Source: Streptomyces sp. KMM 9044 (GTDB lineage Bacteria > Actinomycetota > Actinomycetes > Streptomycetales > Streptomycetaceae). From it: DNA of 64,000 nt. The notes beneath the pieces were generated by a model. It did no database searches. It had not been told where the DNA came from and saw only the letters and a program-made list of their open reading frames with translations. Below, in pieces: positions 38,569 through 47,590 of this stretch (position 1 is its first letter; each line of letters starts with the position of its first letter). The stretch spans positions 6,634,001-6,698,000 of the forward strand of contig NZ_CP113910.1 of assembly GCF_024701375.2 (NCBI RefSeq). The letters run 5' to 3'. The position numbers were made by a program, and so were the translations under genes.

Positions 38569-39033
38569 ATGACCATCGCAGCAGACCTCCCCGCGGCGAC
38601 TCGGCGCTCCTCGGACCTGAGTAAGCGCTCCGCCGAGGTCTTCGCCGAGGCCGAGGACCACCCCGTGACGGTGACCCGGCGCGACGGCGAGGCTCTGGTC
38701 CTGATGTCACAGCGCGAGGCCGAGGGCCGTGCCCGCTTGCTGAACTTTGCCGCGCAGCTCATCACCGTCACCCTCGACGACCGCGGCTCGCTCGCCGAGC
38801 GGATGTCCAAGGCCTTCCCTTGGATGCTCGCGCTGTCGCCGGCCGACCGGGAGTCCTGCGCGCAGGACCTCGTCGATGCGGCGCGCGCGTCGTTCGCCAC
38901 CGACCAGCCGCACCTCGCGATCGCAGAGCTGACCTCCTGGAAGGAGACGGCCACGGCCGTCGCGGCCGGGCTCAGCAGCGGCAGCGCCGGTCTGGAGTGG
39001 CTCGACGACGATGAGACCGTGGAGCGTCCCTAA
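38569..39033 (+). CDS. Phd/YefM-like antitoxin
   Basis: This 154-residue protein begins MTIAADLPAATRRSSDLSKR, followed by HPVTVTRRDGEALVLMSQRE, the Phd/YefM fold pattern (Ser/Arg recognition strand, then an RDGEALVLMS hairpin). The C-terminal half is longer than in common Phd proteins and probably wraps the toxin. It lies 2 bp before the next gene, as expected for a toxin-antitoxin operon that represses its own promoter. Confidence 0.75.
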   Translation: MTIAADLPAATRRSSDLSKRSAEVFAEAEDHPVTVTRRDGEALVLMSQREAEGRARLLNFAAQLITVTLDDRGSLAERMSKAFPWMLALSPADRESCAQDLVDAARASFATDQPHLAIAELTSWKETATAVAAGLSSGSAGLEWLDDDETVERP

Positions 39034-39035
39034 CC

Positions 39036-39386
39036 GTGGCGGCCGCCAGGAAGGGCGAGCTGGTTCCTCGCCCTCCGAAGAAGATCGAGTACGAGATCCG
39101 CTTCGCCACAGCCGACGCGCAGAAGGGTTGGCGCGACCTCGTCGCGACGATCCGCAACCCCATGACGGAGACCTGGGACTTCCTCACGCGGACGCCACTG
39201 TCCACGACGCCGACGAACTATCGGCTCAAGGGTGAGCTCGGCGTCATCGGGCGTGGCGGCGCGACCCATGAGCGGTGGCAGCACACACCGACTGCGAAGG
39301 GCACCGCGCGCATCTGGTTCTACGTCCACGAGCGCACGGTCTTCCTGGAGCAGGTGCACACGAGCCACCCGAACGAGACGAAGTAG
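39036..39386 (+). CDS. Probable toxin partner of the Phd-like protein
   Basis: This 116-residue basic protein (KKIEYEIRFATADAQKGWRD ... TARIWFYVHERTVFLEQVHT) starts with GTG 2 bp after the antitoxin stop codon. The strand pattern EIRFATADAQKGW ... RIWFYV ... VFLEQVHTSHP resembles RelE/ParE-type toxins, which cut mRNA or inhibit gyrase. The assignment rests on gene order and overall pattern, not on confirmed catalytic residues. Confidence 0.6.
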   Translation: MAAARKGELVPRPPKKIEYEIRFATADAQKGWRDLVATIRNPMTETWDFLTRTPLSTTPTNYRLKGELGVIGRGGATHERWQHTPTAKGTARIWFYVHERTVFLEQVHTSHPNETK

Positions 39387-39888
39387 GCCAGCTTCGCAGC
39401 GTCGCGCATCGTCGGTGAGCGCGCATCTGAGTGGGATGATCGCTGTGTGACTGCCGCGGCTGGGCACTTTGAATTCACCCGAGGGTGGCGCGGCCTTGGG
39501 AAGGGGCGACTCGACCTCCCGATCACTCCGCGGATGGGAAGCCTCTGCGTGAAGCGGCTTCGCCAGCTTGAGATCTTGAGATACGGAGCGGGCGAGAACA
39601 GCGCCAGCCTGTGCCGTTCGGAAAGCCGTCGTCGCAGGTGGCATCGGTGACGGGTCATCGGCTGGCAGCATGTCCGGGTGATCATGTCCTTGCTGTACAA
39701 GGTGACCCGAAAGTTGCTCTGCTTCCCCTCGATGCTGCTCCGCGGGGATGCGGCGAGATGGGCGCTTGGGGGCGACGACCGGTTGGCCGCGACTCCCAGC
39801 GTGTCTCGGAGCCCTGTGTCAACATCCGCTTGGTTGGTGGTGCCCGGCCCGTACGATGGCGGTATCTCGGGATGAGCAGGGAGGTGCG
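39387..39888. other. Intergenic region, no clear gene
   Basis: I see no supported coding sequence here. Only the last 20 bases, with GGGAGGTGCG before the next ATG, have a clear role. Confidence 0.5.
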
Positions 39889-40455
39889 ATGACCGCGATG
39901 TATCCGGAGTATGCGCAGTGGCTGCGCCAGGTGCGCAGCTCGATGAAGCTGCCCAAGGCGGTCAAGCTGCTGTTCGACCAGGGGCGCCTGTACATGTCGC
40001 CGGTGACGGAGGCGCACAGCGAGGCGGATGATTCGATCCGGTTGCAGCTGGCGGAGCAGTTGGGAGGGGAGTCCGGTCTGCACGTCACGCGGGACAAGGG
40101 CGTACTGCCGGAGAGGGACGGTTACACGCCCGAGCCCGATGTGCTGGTGGTCGACGCAGGTGCGCTTGGTCCGGGTGATGCCTTCGTCGACCAGAAGCAT
40201 GTTCACTTCGTGGCCGAGAGCGTGTCCCGCTCGACGGTCGGGCAGGACTATGGGCGCAAGCTCAACCAGTATGCGGCGCGCGGGATTCCCACGTACCTGA
40301 TCGTCGATGTGTTGACCGGGGAGTGTGTGCTCTACCAGGCGCCGAAGGGCGACGAGTACACCTCGGCGGTGCCCTACCGGTTCGGTGAGGAGATCGATTT
40401 TTCCCTCGCGGGAGTTGCGGTGACAGTGCGCACCGACTTCAAGAAGATCCGCTGA
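39889..40455 (+). CDS. Uma2-family (DUF820) endonuclease-like protein
   Basis: This 188-residue protein has the restriction-endonuclease-like core of the Uma2 family: GYTPEPDVLVVDA, then VHFVAESVSRSTVGQDYGRK LNQYAARGIPTYLIVD. The Asp, the Glu and the Lys in DYGRK fit a PD-(D/E)xK site. The ATG at 39889 follows GGGAGGTGCG. Uma2 proteins are abundant in Streptomyces and cyanobacteria, and their role is not settled. It stands alone. Confidence 0.85.
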   Translation: MTAMYPEYAQWLRQVRSSMKLPKAVKLLFDQGRLYMSPVTEAHSEADDSIRLQLAEQLGGESGLHVTRDKGVLPERDGYTPEPDVLVVDAGALGPGDAFVDQKHVHFVAESVSRSTVGQDYGRKLNQYAARGIPTYLIVDVLTGECVLYQAPKGDEYTSAVPYRFGEEIDFSLAGVAVTVRTDFKKIR

Positions 40456-41181
40456 AGCCGCTTCTTCCCGGCCTTGATCCGGTGCGGTTCCCCGGCCCTG
40501 CTGGTTGGCTGGGGCCGCCGGCCCCGGCACCGCGCCGGTGTCACGTATCCCACGCTCCTCCGTTCGGCGGACCGGGCGGTTTCCGTAGCGTCCACTCGCG
40601 CTGTCCGATCGCATGCCCGGGAACCCGTGGCAAGCTGCCCCCGCCCCCAAGGCCACCGCTCGTATCTCGACCTCGCTGGTCGTGTGCGGTGGCGCTGAGT
40701 ATGACTTCGATGGTGTGGGTGCGGTCCGGTACGAACTCCGGTCCGGGCGGCGTGCCAACGGCGCCGGTGCAGAGGGAGCCGTGAGCGCCGCGGCGACGAC
40801 TTCGTGAGGCCCGCACACCATCCCACCTCACCTGCACGCTTCACGATGCATGGGCCGCACTGCTGGCTCGACGCACCGACACTCGCTGACAGTGGGGTGG
40901 CCCGGCCGAGCCTGCCGCCGGGCCACCCCGCGGCAACTGATCCGTCCGCCCCGGGTAGAGCCCAGAGTCCCGGCGTCGCATACTCAGGTTCACCAGTCGG
41001 GGCGAGCGATATCGGGGGAATAGTGCACGGTCGGAACAACCCCCTCCCGCCAGTATTGCTCGACTTTCGTCGTTCTGACCAACTGCCATGCCAAGTCTGC
41101 GCTGGCTGCGGCTGCCCGGGGTGTGTCAATTTAACGGCTGGTCTTGGTTGTTGAGGTTCAGTTGTTGGCCGGGGTGAGCCG
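40456..41181. other. Intergenic region, no clear gene
   Basis: I see no supported gene in this 700-base stretch between the Uma2 gene and the ISAs1 element. Confidence 0.5.
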
Positions 41182-42642
41182 CAGGGCCCCGGCGAGTGTC
41201 GGGAACATCCTGTTCTGGGGTGTTGATCTGGAGGGTGGGCCCGGGAAGCAGGTGAACACGGCACCTGTGGATCATGGAGTTCTCTACGCTTCAAGATCCA
41301 CGAAGGTGCCGTGTTCGTTCCTCCATCATCCCCTGTCGCTGCCCCCGCTTGCGCGGTGCCCCGCCTGGAAGCCCTCGGCGAGGGAGCCGCCAAGGACCAA
41401 GTCCACTGCCTGGTCGCCGAGTTCGAGTCGGTCACCGATCCGAGAGGGGCGCGCGGGGTGCGCTACCGGCTCTCCTCGCTGCTGGCCCTGATGGTCTGCG
41501 CTATGACCCCGTCCGGACACGACTCGATCACCGCGGCGGCGGAGTGGTGCCGACGCGCGACGCCGGAGGAACTGGCCGCCTTCGGCCTGCCCTACCATCC
41601 GCTCCTCGGCCGCTACCGGGTGCCGAGTGAGAAGACTCTGCGCAGTGTCCTGGGACGCCTGGATCCCGGCGAGATCAGCGCGGCGGCCTATGGCTACCTT
41701 CGGCCCTTGCTGTCCCCACGGCCCCGCCGGCCGGAACCGGTCATGCCCGACGGCGGCACCGAGCGTGAACAGCGCCGGGCCCACCGGACAGCCGCCCACG
41801 CCGATCCGGTACGCATCCGGCGGCGGGCGATCGCGGTGGACGGCAAGTGCCTGCGCGGCGCCCGCCGCCCGGACGGCAGCCGGGTCTTCGTCCTGTCCGC
41901 CGTCCGTCACGGCGACGGCGTCACGCTCGCCTCCCGCGAGATCGGCGCGAAGACCAACGAAATCCCCGAGTTCGCCCCTCTCCTCGACGGAATCGACGAC
42001 GCAGATCTCGCGGGGACGATCGTCACCGCCGATGCACTCCATGCCCCACGCGACCACGCCACCTACCTGCACGAACGCGGCGCTCACTACCTGCTGACCA
42101 TCAAGAACAACCAACGCGCACAAGCCCGTCAGCTCCACGCCCTGCCCTGGAAGAAGATCCCCGTGATCCACCGTGACGACGCCCGGGGCCACGGCCGACA
42201 CGAGCAGCGGCTCGTGCAGGTCGTCACCGTCGACGGCCTGCTCTTCCCGCACGCGGCCCAGGTCCTGCGCATCCAGCGCAGACGCCGCCTCTACGGCGCG
42301 AAGAAGTGGTCCAGCGAGACCGTCTACGCCATCACCGACCTGCCCGCCGAGGAAGCGAACGCCGCCGAGATCGCGTCCTGGGCTCGCGGGCACTGGACCG
42401 TGGAAAACACCGTCCACTGGTGCCGCGATGTCACCTTCAACGAGGACAAGTCCCAGGTCAGGACCCACAACGCGCCCGCCGTACTCGCAGCCCTCCGCGA
42501 CCTGATCCGCAGCACACTCAAGCTCGCGGGTTACATCAACACCGCCGCCGGACGACGAGCCCACACCGAACGCCCCCGCGTCCTCGCCCTCTACGGCATC
42601 ACATGATCAAACCGGACGATCCAGGCACTCGCCGGGGCCCTG
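41182..42642 (+). mobile_element. ISAs1-family insertion sequence, copy 1
   Basis: The element is 1461 bp with 16-bp perfect inverted repeats (CAGGGCCCCGGCGAGT at 41182 and its inverse at 42627-42642). I found no matching target duplication. The right end cuts an IS3-family orfA, so the element landed in another IS or recombined there. Confidence 0.88.
41311..42606 (+). CDS. ISAs1-family transposase
   Basis: This 431-residue DDE transposase is intact. It has the N-terminal associated domain (EFESVTDPRGARGVRYRLSS), then the catalytic core with IAVDGKCLRGARRPDGSR (first Asp), TIVTADALHAPRDHA (second Asp) and HWTVENTVHWCRDVTFNED (Glu). The start is GTG 41311. The other copy at 43.5 kb is frameshifted, so this one could mobilise both. 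Confidence 0.92.
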   Translation: MFVPPSSPVAAPACAVPRLEALGEGAAKDQVHCLVAEFESVTDPRGARGVRYRLSSLLALMVCAMTPSGHDSITAAAEWCRRATPEELAAFGLPYHPLLGRYRVPSEKTLRSVLGRLDPGEISAAAYGYLRPLLSPRPRRPEPVMPDGGTEREQRRAHRTAAHADPVRIRRRAIAVDGKCLRGARRPDGSRVFVLSAVRHGDGVTLASREIGAKTNEIPEFAPLLDGIDDADLAGTIVTADALHAPRDHATYLHERGAHYLLTIKNNQRAQARQLHALPWKKIPVIHRDDARGHGRHEQRLVQVVTVDGLLFPHAAQVLRIQRRRRLYGAKKWSSETVYAITDLPAEEANAAEIASWARGHWTVENTVHWCRDVTFNEDKSQVRTHNAPAVLAALRDLIRSTLKLAGYINTAAGRRAHTERPRVLALYGIT

Positions 42643-42784
42643 GGGTCTCGGCCGAGCCGATCCCGAGTTTCTGGGCGACCGCCCTCAAGGCGGCCGACTC
42701 GTTCGGATAGTCATTACGGACCTCGGCGACCATACGGACCGCTCGTTTGCGCAGCTCAGGGGGATAGGAGGAGGGGCGTGCCAT
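42643..42784 (-). pseudogene. IS3-family orfA fragment, cut by ISAs1
   Basis: The reading starts MARPSSYPPELRKRAVRMVA ... AVAQKLGIGSAET and is lost at the ISAs1 boundary. This is the N-terminal helix-turn-helix of an IS3-type OrfA. The rest of the element is not found on the other side of ISAs1. Confidence 0.8.
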
Positions 42785-43006
42785 GACTCAATCCTTACAT
42801 GGAATCGAGTCTCCACCGAACCCGGAACGGTTCACACACCGTAGAGGCGGTCCGCCTGCAAGAACCCGCCGACCATATGCGCCCTCTATTCACCTCATCG
42901 AGTTATTTACGTTGATTCCTCCACCTATCTGCTGATTGGTGCCCTGATGATGTCCGACGAGAGAACCCCGTTTCCTGGGGTCCTCCATGGACGAAAGGAC
43001 ATACGC

Positions 43007-43387
43007 ATGCGAGGCAAGCAGGCGATCGGTGCGGGCATTCTGACGCTGGCCCTGGTATCCGGAGCCGGGTGGGCGGCCCAGGCCACCCCCAGTGAGTCCG
43101 CCACCGGCCAGGCCACAGCGGCCAAGGCACCGGCACGGGCCGCGGCCGTGGACGGCTATCAGATCGTCCGGCTCCCCAACGCCGACGTGCCCAACTTCCA
43201 GCGCCGGACCGTCTACTGCCCGGCGGGTAAGCAGGTCATCGGCGGCGGCGCCGAAGCCCAGGGCAACGGCGCAATCCTGGTCGGCAGTTTCCCCACGGAC
43301 GACGGTCGCGGCTGGATCGCACTCGGCCGCCAGGACGGCTACTCCACCGTCGGCATCAGTGTGTACGCGATCTGCGCCAACCCCTGA
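43007..43387 (+). CDS. Small secreted protein of unknown function
   Basis: This protein of 126 residues starts MRGKQAIGAGILTLALVSGAG WAAQA, a classic Sec signal peptide (Arg-Lys start, hydrophobic core, Ala-x-Ala cleavage). The mature part has two Cys (VYCPAGKQV and YAICANP) that could pair, and a VIGGGAEAQGNGAILVGSFP pattern. I have seen this pattern in Streptomyces hypothetical secreted proteins. GAAAGGA precedes the ATG. It lies between two ISAs1 copies in the same direction. Confidence 0.8.
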   Translation: MRGKQAIGAGILTLALVSGAGWAAQATPSESATGQATAAKAPARAAAVDGYQIVRLPNADVPNFQRRTVYCPAGKQVIGGGAEAQGNGAILVGSFPTDDGRGWIALGRQDGYSTVGISVYAICANP

Positions 43388-43535
43388 CCGGCAGACCCTG
43401 AGAAGCCATCCGCTTACCACTCGGCAGACTTGACCAGTCGAGCACGGTTCCTGATCGGGTGATCTCTCGGAGGCCAGGGCATAACGGCAGGGCCTCCTGG
43501 TAGCTCGGGGTTGCGATCCCAACCAGGCAGCACCA

Positions 43536-44989
43536 CAGGGCCCCGGCGTTTGCCCGGATCGCCCCGGCCTGGGCCGGTTGATCATGCTGGCGGGCCCCGG
43601 AAGCAGATGAACACGGCACCTGTGGATCATGGAGTTCTCTACGCTGCAAGATCCACGAAGGTGCCGTGTTCGTTCCTCCATCATCCCCTGCCGTCGTTCC
43701 CGTCTCTCCGGCGCCCCGCCTGGAGGCCCTCGGCTCGGATGCTGCGCGAGGCCAAGTCCGCGGCCCGGTTGCCGAGTTCGAGCCGGTCACCGATCCTCGC
43801 GGGGCGTGCGGGGTGCGCTACCGGGTCTCCTCGCTGCTGGCCCTGGTGGTCTGTGCGATGACCCCGGCGGGCCATGACTCCATCACCGCGGCGGCGGAGT
43901 GGTGCCGACGTGCGACGCCGGAGGAACTGGCCGCTTTCGGTCTGCCCTACCATCCGTTGCGCGGCCGCTACCGGATCCCGAGCGAGAAAACCTTGCGCAC
44001 CGTTCTGGGGCGGCTCGATCCCGGTGAGGTCAGCGCGGCCGGCTACGACCACCTGCGGCCCCTGCTGTCCCACTCTCCCGAGCCGCTCATGCCCGACGGC
44101 GGCATCGAACGCGAACAGCGCCGCGCCCACCGGGCGGCCGCCCGCGCCGAACCGGTGCGCTCCCGGCGCCGGGCGATCGCGGTGGACGGCAAGTGCCTGC
44201 GCGGCGCGAGGCGCCCGGACGGCAGCCGGGTCTTCGTGCTCTCCGCCGTCCGGCACGGCGACGGCATCACCCTCGCCTCCCGCGAGATCGGCGCGAAGAC
44301 CAACGAGATCCCCGAGTTCCAACCCCTCCTCGACCAGATCGACGACGCGGACCTCCAGGGGGCGGTCGTGACCGCCGATGCCCTCCACGCCCCACGCGAC
44401 CACGCCACCTACCTGCACGAACGCGGCGCGCACCACCTGCTGACCATCAAGAACAACCAGCGCGGCCAAGCCCGTCAACTCCACTCCCTGCCCTGGAAGA
44501 AGATCCCCGTCATCCACCGCGACGACGCCCGCGGCCACGGCCGCCACGAACAGCGTCTCGTCCAGGCCGTCACCGTCAACGGCCTGCTCTTCCCCCACGC
44601 GGCCCAGGTCCTGCGCATCCAGCGCAGACGCCGTCTCTACAGGGGCGAAGAAGTGGTCCAGCGAGACCGTCTACGCCATCACCGACCTGCCCGCCGAGGA
44701 GGCGAGTGCCGCCGAGATCGCGTCCTGGGCTCGCGGGCACTGGACGGTGGAGAACACCGTCCACTGGTGTCGGGATGTGACCTTCAACGAGGACAAGTCC
44801 CAGGTCAGGACCCACAACACGCCCTCGGTCCTCGCCGCCGTCCGCGACCTGGTCCGCGGTGCGCTCAAGCTTGCCGGGTACGTCAACACCGCCGCCGGAC
44901 GCCGAGCCCACACCGAACGCACCCTCGTCCTCAGCCTCTACGGCATCACATGATCAAACCGGACGACCCGGGCAAACGCCGGGGCCCTG
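43536..44989 (+). mobile_element. ISAs1-family insertion sequence, copy 2
   Basis: The element is 1454 bp with 22-bp perfect inverted repeats starting CAGGGCCCCGGCGTTTGCCC (43536-43557 and 44968-44989). It is a diverged relative of copy 1, in the same orientation. Together they enclose 893 bp with the secreted-protein gene, so the set could act as a composite transposon. Confidence 0.88.
43666..44953 (+). pseudogene. ISAs1-family transposase, frameshifted
   Basis: The protein follows copy 1 closely up to RRRLYR near 44643, where one extra base (CTCTACAGGGGCG against CTCTACGGCGCG in copy 1) shifts the frame. The true C-terminal part, with HWCRDVTFNEDKSQVRTHNT to the end, continues in the other frame to 44953. 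This copy is probably inactive. Confidence 0.85.
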
Positions 44990-45056
44990 GGGTCGGGGGT
45001 GTGGTGGTGTCGCCCAGGGCCAGTGTGGCCGTCGGTGTGCTCGGGGTGTAGGTCGG

Positions 45057-46448
45057 TCAGCCGAGTGCGGGTGGGCGGTGGACGGCCACGAACAGGCCCT
45101 GGTAAGCGTCACGCCGGGGCCAGTTGACGGGCAGGTGGGCGGTCAGCTTGATCCTCGCGGTGCGGGCCAGGCGGGCGGGGACGTGGGCGAGGTGGGCGCG
45201 GAGGGTGGCGGTGGTGGCCTTGGCGTGGAAGACGGAGGTCAGGGAGCCGGCGGCCCGCAGCAGGTTGTGCGACATCGTCCACAGGGTCAGCCAGGCGGCG
45301 TTCGCCTGGAAGTGACCGGAGGGCAGGTGGGCGGGGGCGGAGGATTTTCCGTCGGCGATCGCCTGCTCGACGATCGCGTGCTGCCGGTGGTGCAGTTCTG
45401 CTTCCAGCATGCCGAAAGGGCTGTCGGCGAAGATGGGGTGGTAGCGCCAGGAGTCGAACAACTCGCCCTGCCCGGAAGGTGTGTGGGGGTTCAGGCGTCG
45501 TACCTTGCGCACGATGAGGCGGGCTGTGACCTGTTCGTTCTTCCTGCGGCCGGTGAACGTGGTGTACTCGATCTCGGCGACCTCGGCATCCGAGATCATC
45601 TCGCCGGTGTCGGGATCCACGAAGGCGTCGGGGTATCGGATCGGTGTCCAGGCGTCGTCGTCGATGCGGCCGATCGCGGTGGCGTTGGACGGGTTCATGC
45701 CCGTGGTCAGGGAGAAGTGGGCGCCGGCGGTGCGGCAGGCGGCGGCCACATCGGCGGTGTAGAACTTGCTGTCCGCGCGGACCATCCGGATGCCCGTCCC
45801 GCCGGACTCGCGGGCGATGGTCAGGGCCTGGGCCACGAAGCTCTTCGCGCCGCGGACGTCTGCGGCCTTGCCGCGGCGCAGGCGGACCGCGCCGATCACG
45901 GGCCGGGCGAGCGGGGTGGACAAGGTGGCCACGATGGGGTGCAGGGTGCGTTGTCCCTTGAGGCGGCCGTGCTCGGCGCCCTGCTTCGCGTAGCCGTGGA
46001 CCCGGCGGTGGGTGGGGTCGATGTCGATGAACATGAGCTCGCCCGCGCCGGGCAGCAGCGGGGTGTGCCGGGCCGGGGAGGCCAGAAACTCGCGGTGAAC
46101 CCGGTTGAGTTGCTGGTTGTGGCCATGGGTGAAGGGCCGCGGGAAGGTGCCGGGGGTCGACGGGGCGCGTATGCCGGTGAAGGCCCTCGCCATCGCGCCG
46201 TGCCGCAGCCGGTCGGCATCATCGATGGAGTCGGCACCGGCGCACATCGCGCCCAGCAGCGACATCACCTTGGCCGCCGCGTGCGCGCCACCGCTGTTGT
46301 CGGCGCCCTCGATGCGAACGCCGGCAGCGAGCTCGGGCAGCCCGGCCCGCTCGGCGAGCGCGACCAGCGGCGGCAGCCCCGCGTCAGCGATCAGATTCGG
46401 CTCGTCGAAGAGCGCGGAGACATGGACGGCGGCATGGGAAGATCGCAT
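45057..46448 (-). CDS. IS1380-family transposase
   Basis: This 463-residue transposase has LMFIDIDPTHRRVHGYAKQG (DxDPT), VRADSKFYTADVAAACR and a C-terminal ANAAWLTLWTMSHNLLRAAG. These are typical of the IS1380 group. The start follows GGCTCTTCCAAGATGCG. The ends of the element are not certain: the left end lies between 44990 and 45056 and the right end before the methyltransferase remnant (46523 or so). Confidence 0.9.
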   Translation of the reverse strand: MRSSHAAVHVSALFDEPNLIADAGLPPLVALAERAGLPELAAGVRIEGADNSGGAHAAAKVMSLLGAMCAGADSIDDADRLRHGAMARAFTGIRAPSTPGTFPRPFTHGHNQQLNRVHREFLASPARHTPLLPGAGELMFIDIDPTHRRVHGYAKQGAEHGRLKGQRTLHPIVATLSTPLARPVIGAVRLRRGKAADVRGAKSFVAQALTIARESGGTGIRMVRADSKFYTADVAAACRTAGAHFSLTTGMNPSNATAIGRIDDDAWTPIRYPDAFVDPDTGEMISDAEVAEIEYTTFTGRRKNEQVTARLIVRKVRRLNPHTPSGQGELFDSWRYHPIFADSPFGMLEAELHHRQHAIVEQAIADGKSSAPAHLPSGHFQANAAWLTLWTMSHNLLRAAGSLTSVFHAKATTATLRAHLAHVPARLARTARIKLTAHLPVNWPRRDAYQGLFVAVHRPPALG

Positions 46449-46451
46449 CTT

Positions 46452-46522
46452 GGAAGAGCCTTGTCATCGTGCGTGCTGGAAGCCTCAAGAACTCCCATCA
46501 TTGCAGCTCACAAGGCTCTTCC
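46452..46522. repeat. 13-bp perfect inverted repeat upstream of the IS1380 transposase
   Basis: GGAAGAGCCTTGT (46452-46464) is mirrored at 46510-46522 with 45 bases between. It lies just before the transposase start. It could be the transposase leader hairpin or part of the element end. Confidence 0.7.
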
Positions 46523-47416
46523 TCGTTCCCGGAGAAGTTGTCCACAGATGTCAGCCGGTGGATCCGGGATCAGAACCCCAGGCTGAACGACGACGGACTC
46601 GAGTTCTACTACCGGGACTTCTACGACGGTCTCGGCGAAGAGAACATGAACAAAATCTTCGCGACAAAGCGCGCCGGGCACGACGGGCGGACCCGCATGG
46701 TCGCCGCCCACGTCAAGCCCAAGCAGTGGCTCGACGTCGGCACGGGACACGGGCACTTCCTGGCCGACGCCAAGAGGATGCTGCCGGACATCGAGTTCGA
46801 CGGGCTCGACCGGACCGACGGAGTGCTGATAGCCCAGCAGAAGTGCAGGCTCCGCAAGGCGTACCAGGGCAGCTTCGTCGACCTGGCCCCCGGGTTCGCC
46901 GCCGAGTACGACGTGATCAGCATGTACCACTACCTGGAACACACCGCGGACCCCAAGGCGGAGATGGCCGCCGCGGCGGCGGCCCTGCCCTCGGGCGGGT
47001 ACCTGGCCATCGAGCTGCCCGACCCGGAGTGCGCCTGGGCCAAGCTCCTCGGCAAGTGGTGGATCTCCTGGCTGCAGCCCCAGCACCTGCACATGATCCC
47101 GATCGCGAACCTGCGCGCCGAGCTGAAGTCCCTGGGGCTGACCGTCGTCTCCGAGCAGCGGGCCGAACCGCACAACGGGCAGGACGTCGTCAGTGCCGCG
47201 GTCCTGGCGATCAATGCCGGGCTGATCGGCGGGGAGGACCTGGCGTGGCGACCGGCCCCACCGACCCGCGCCCGTGCGCTGCTGCGCAAGATCACCTTCA
47301 ACGCGAGCGTGCCGGTGCTGGCGCTGGCCTATCTGGTGGACCGGGTCTCCGCGGCGGTCGGAGGCGGTCGCGGTCTGTCGAACACGTACCGGGTGCTCGC
47401 CCGCAAGGCATCCTGA
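46469..47416 (+). pseudogene. SAM-dependent methyltransferase, 5' end replaced
   Basis: The class I methyltransferase core is intact: KPKQWLDVGTGHGHFLADAK (SAM motif I), DGLDRTDGVL, EYDVISMYHYLEHTADPKAE and GGYLAIELPDPE. The first 25 or so residues of the frame (MRAGSLKNSHHCSSQGSSSF) come from the IS1380 end, so the natural N-terminus has been lost at STDVSRW. The core could still be made if a start codon near the junction is used. The substrate is unknown. Confidence 0.75.
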
Positions 47417-47557
47417 CGGGGCGAGGGGTGGCCGGGCGGCCGGCCACCCTCGCCCCTCCGTACGCTCACCCAGTGTGCCGAACCTGTCACCCGGCATGTC
47501 GACCGCGTCGAGTCCAAGCCGGTGACCAGCAGCTTTCCGATTTCGCCGGGTGCGGGC

Positions 47558-47590
47558 TTGACCTTGACACCGTGACAACCTTTCTACTGT
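47558..47590 (+). promoter_or_regulatory. MerR-type promoter and operator before the HEAT gene
   Basis: TTGACC (47558) and TCTACT (47583) are separated by 19 bp, the long spacer typical of MerR-controlled promoters. A near-palindrome, TTGACACCGTGACAA (47564-47578), fills the spacer. No MerR gene is in the window, so the regulator may be elsewhere. Confidence 0.5.
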
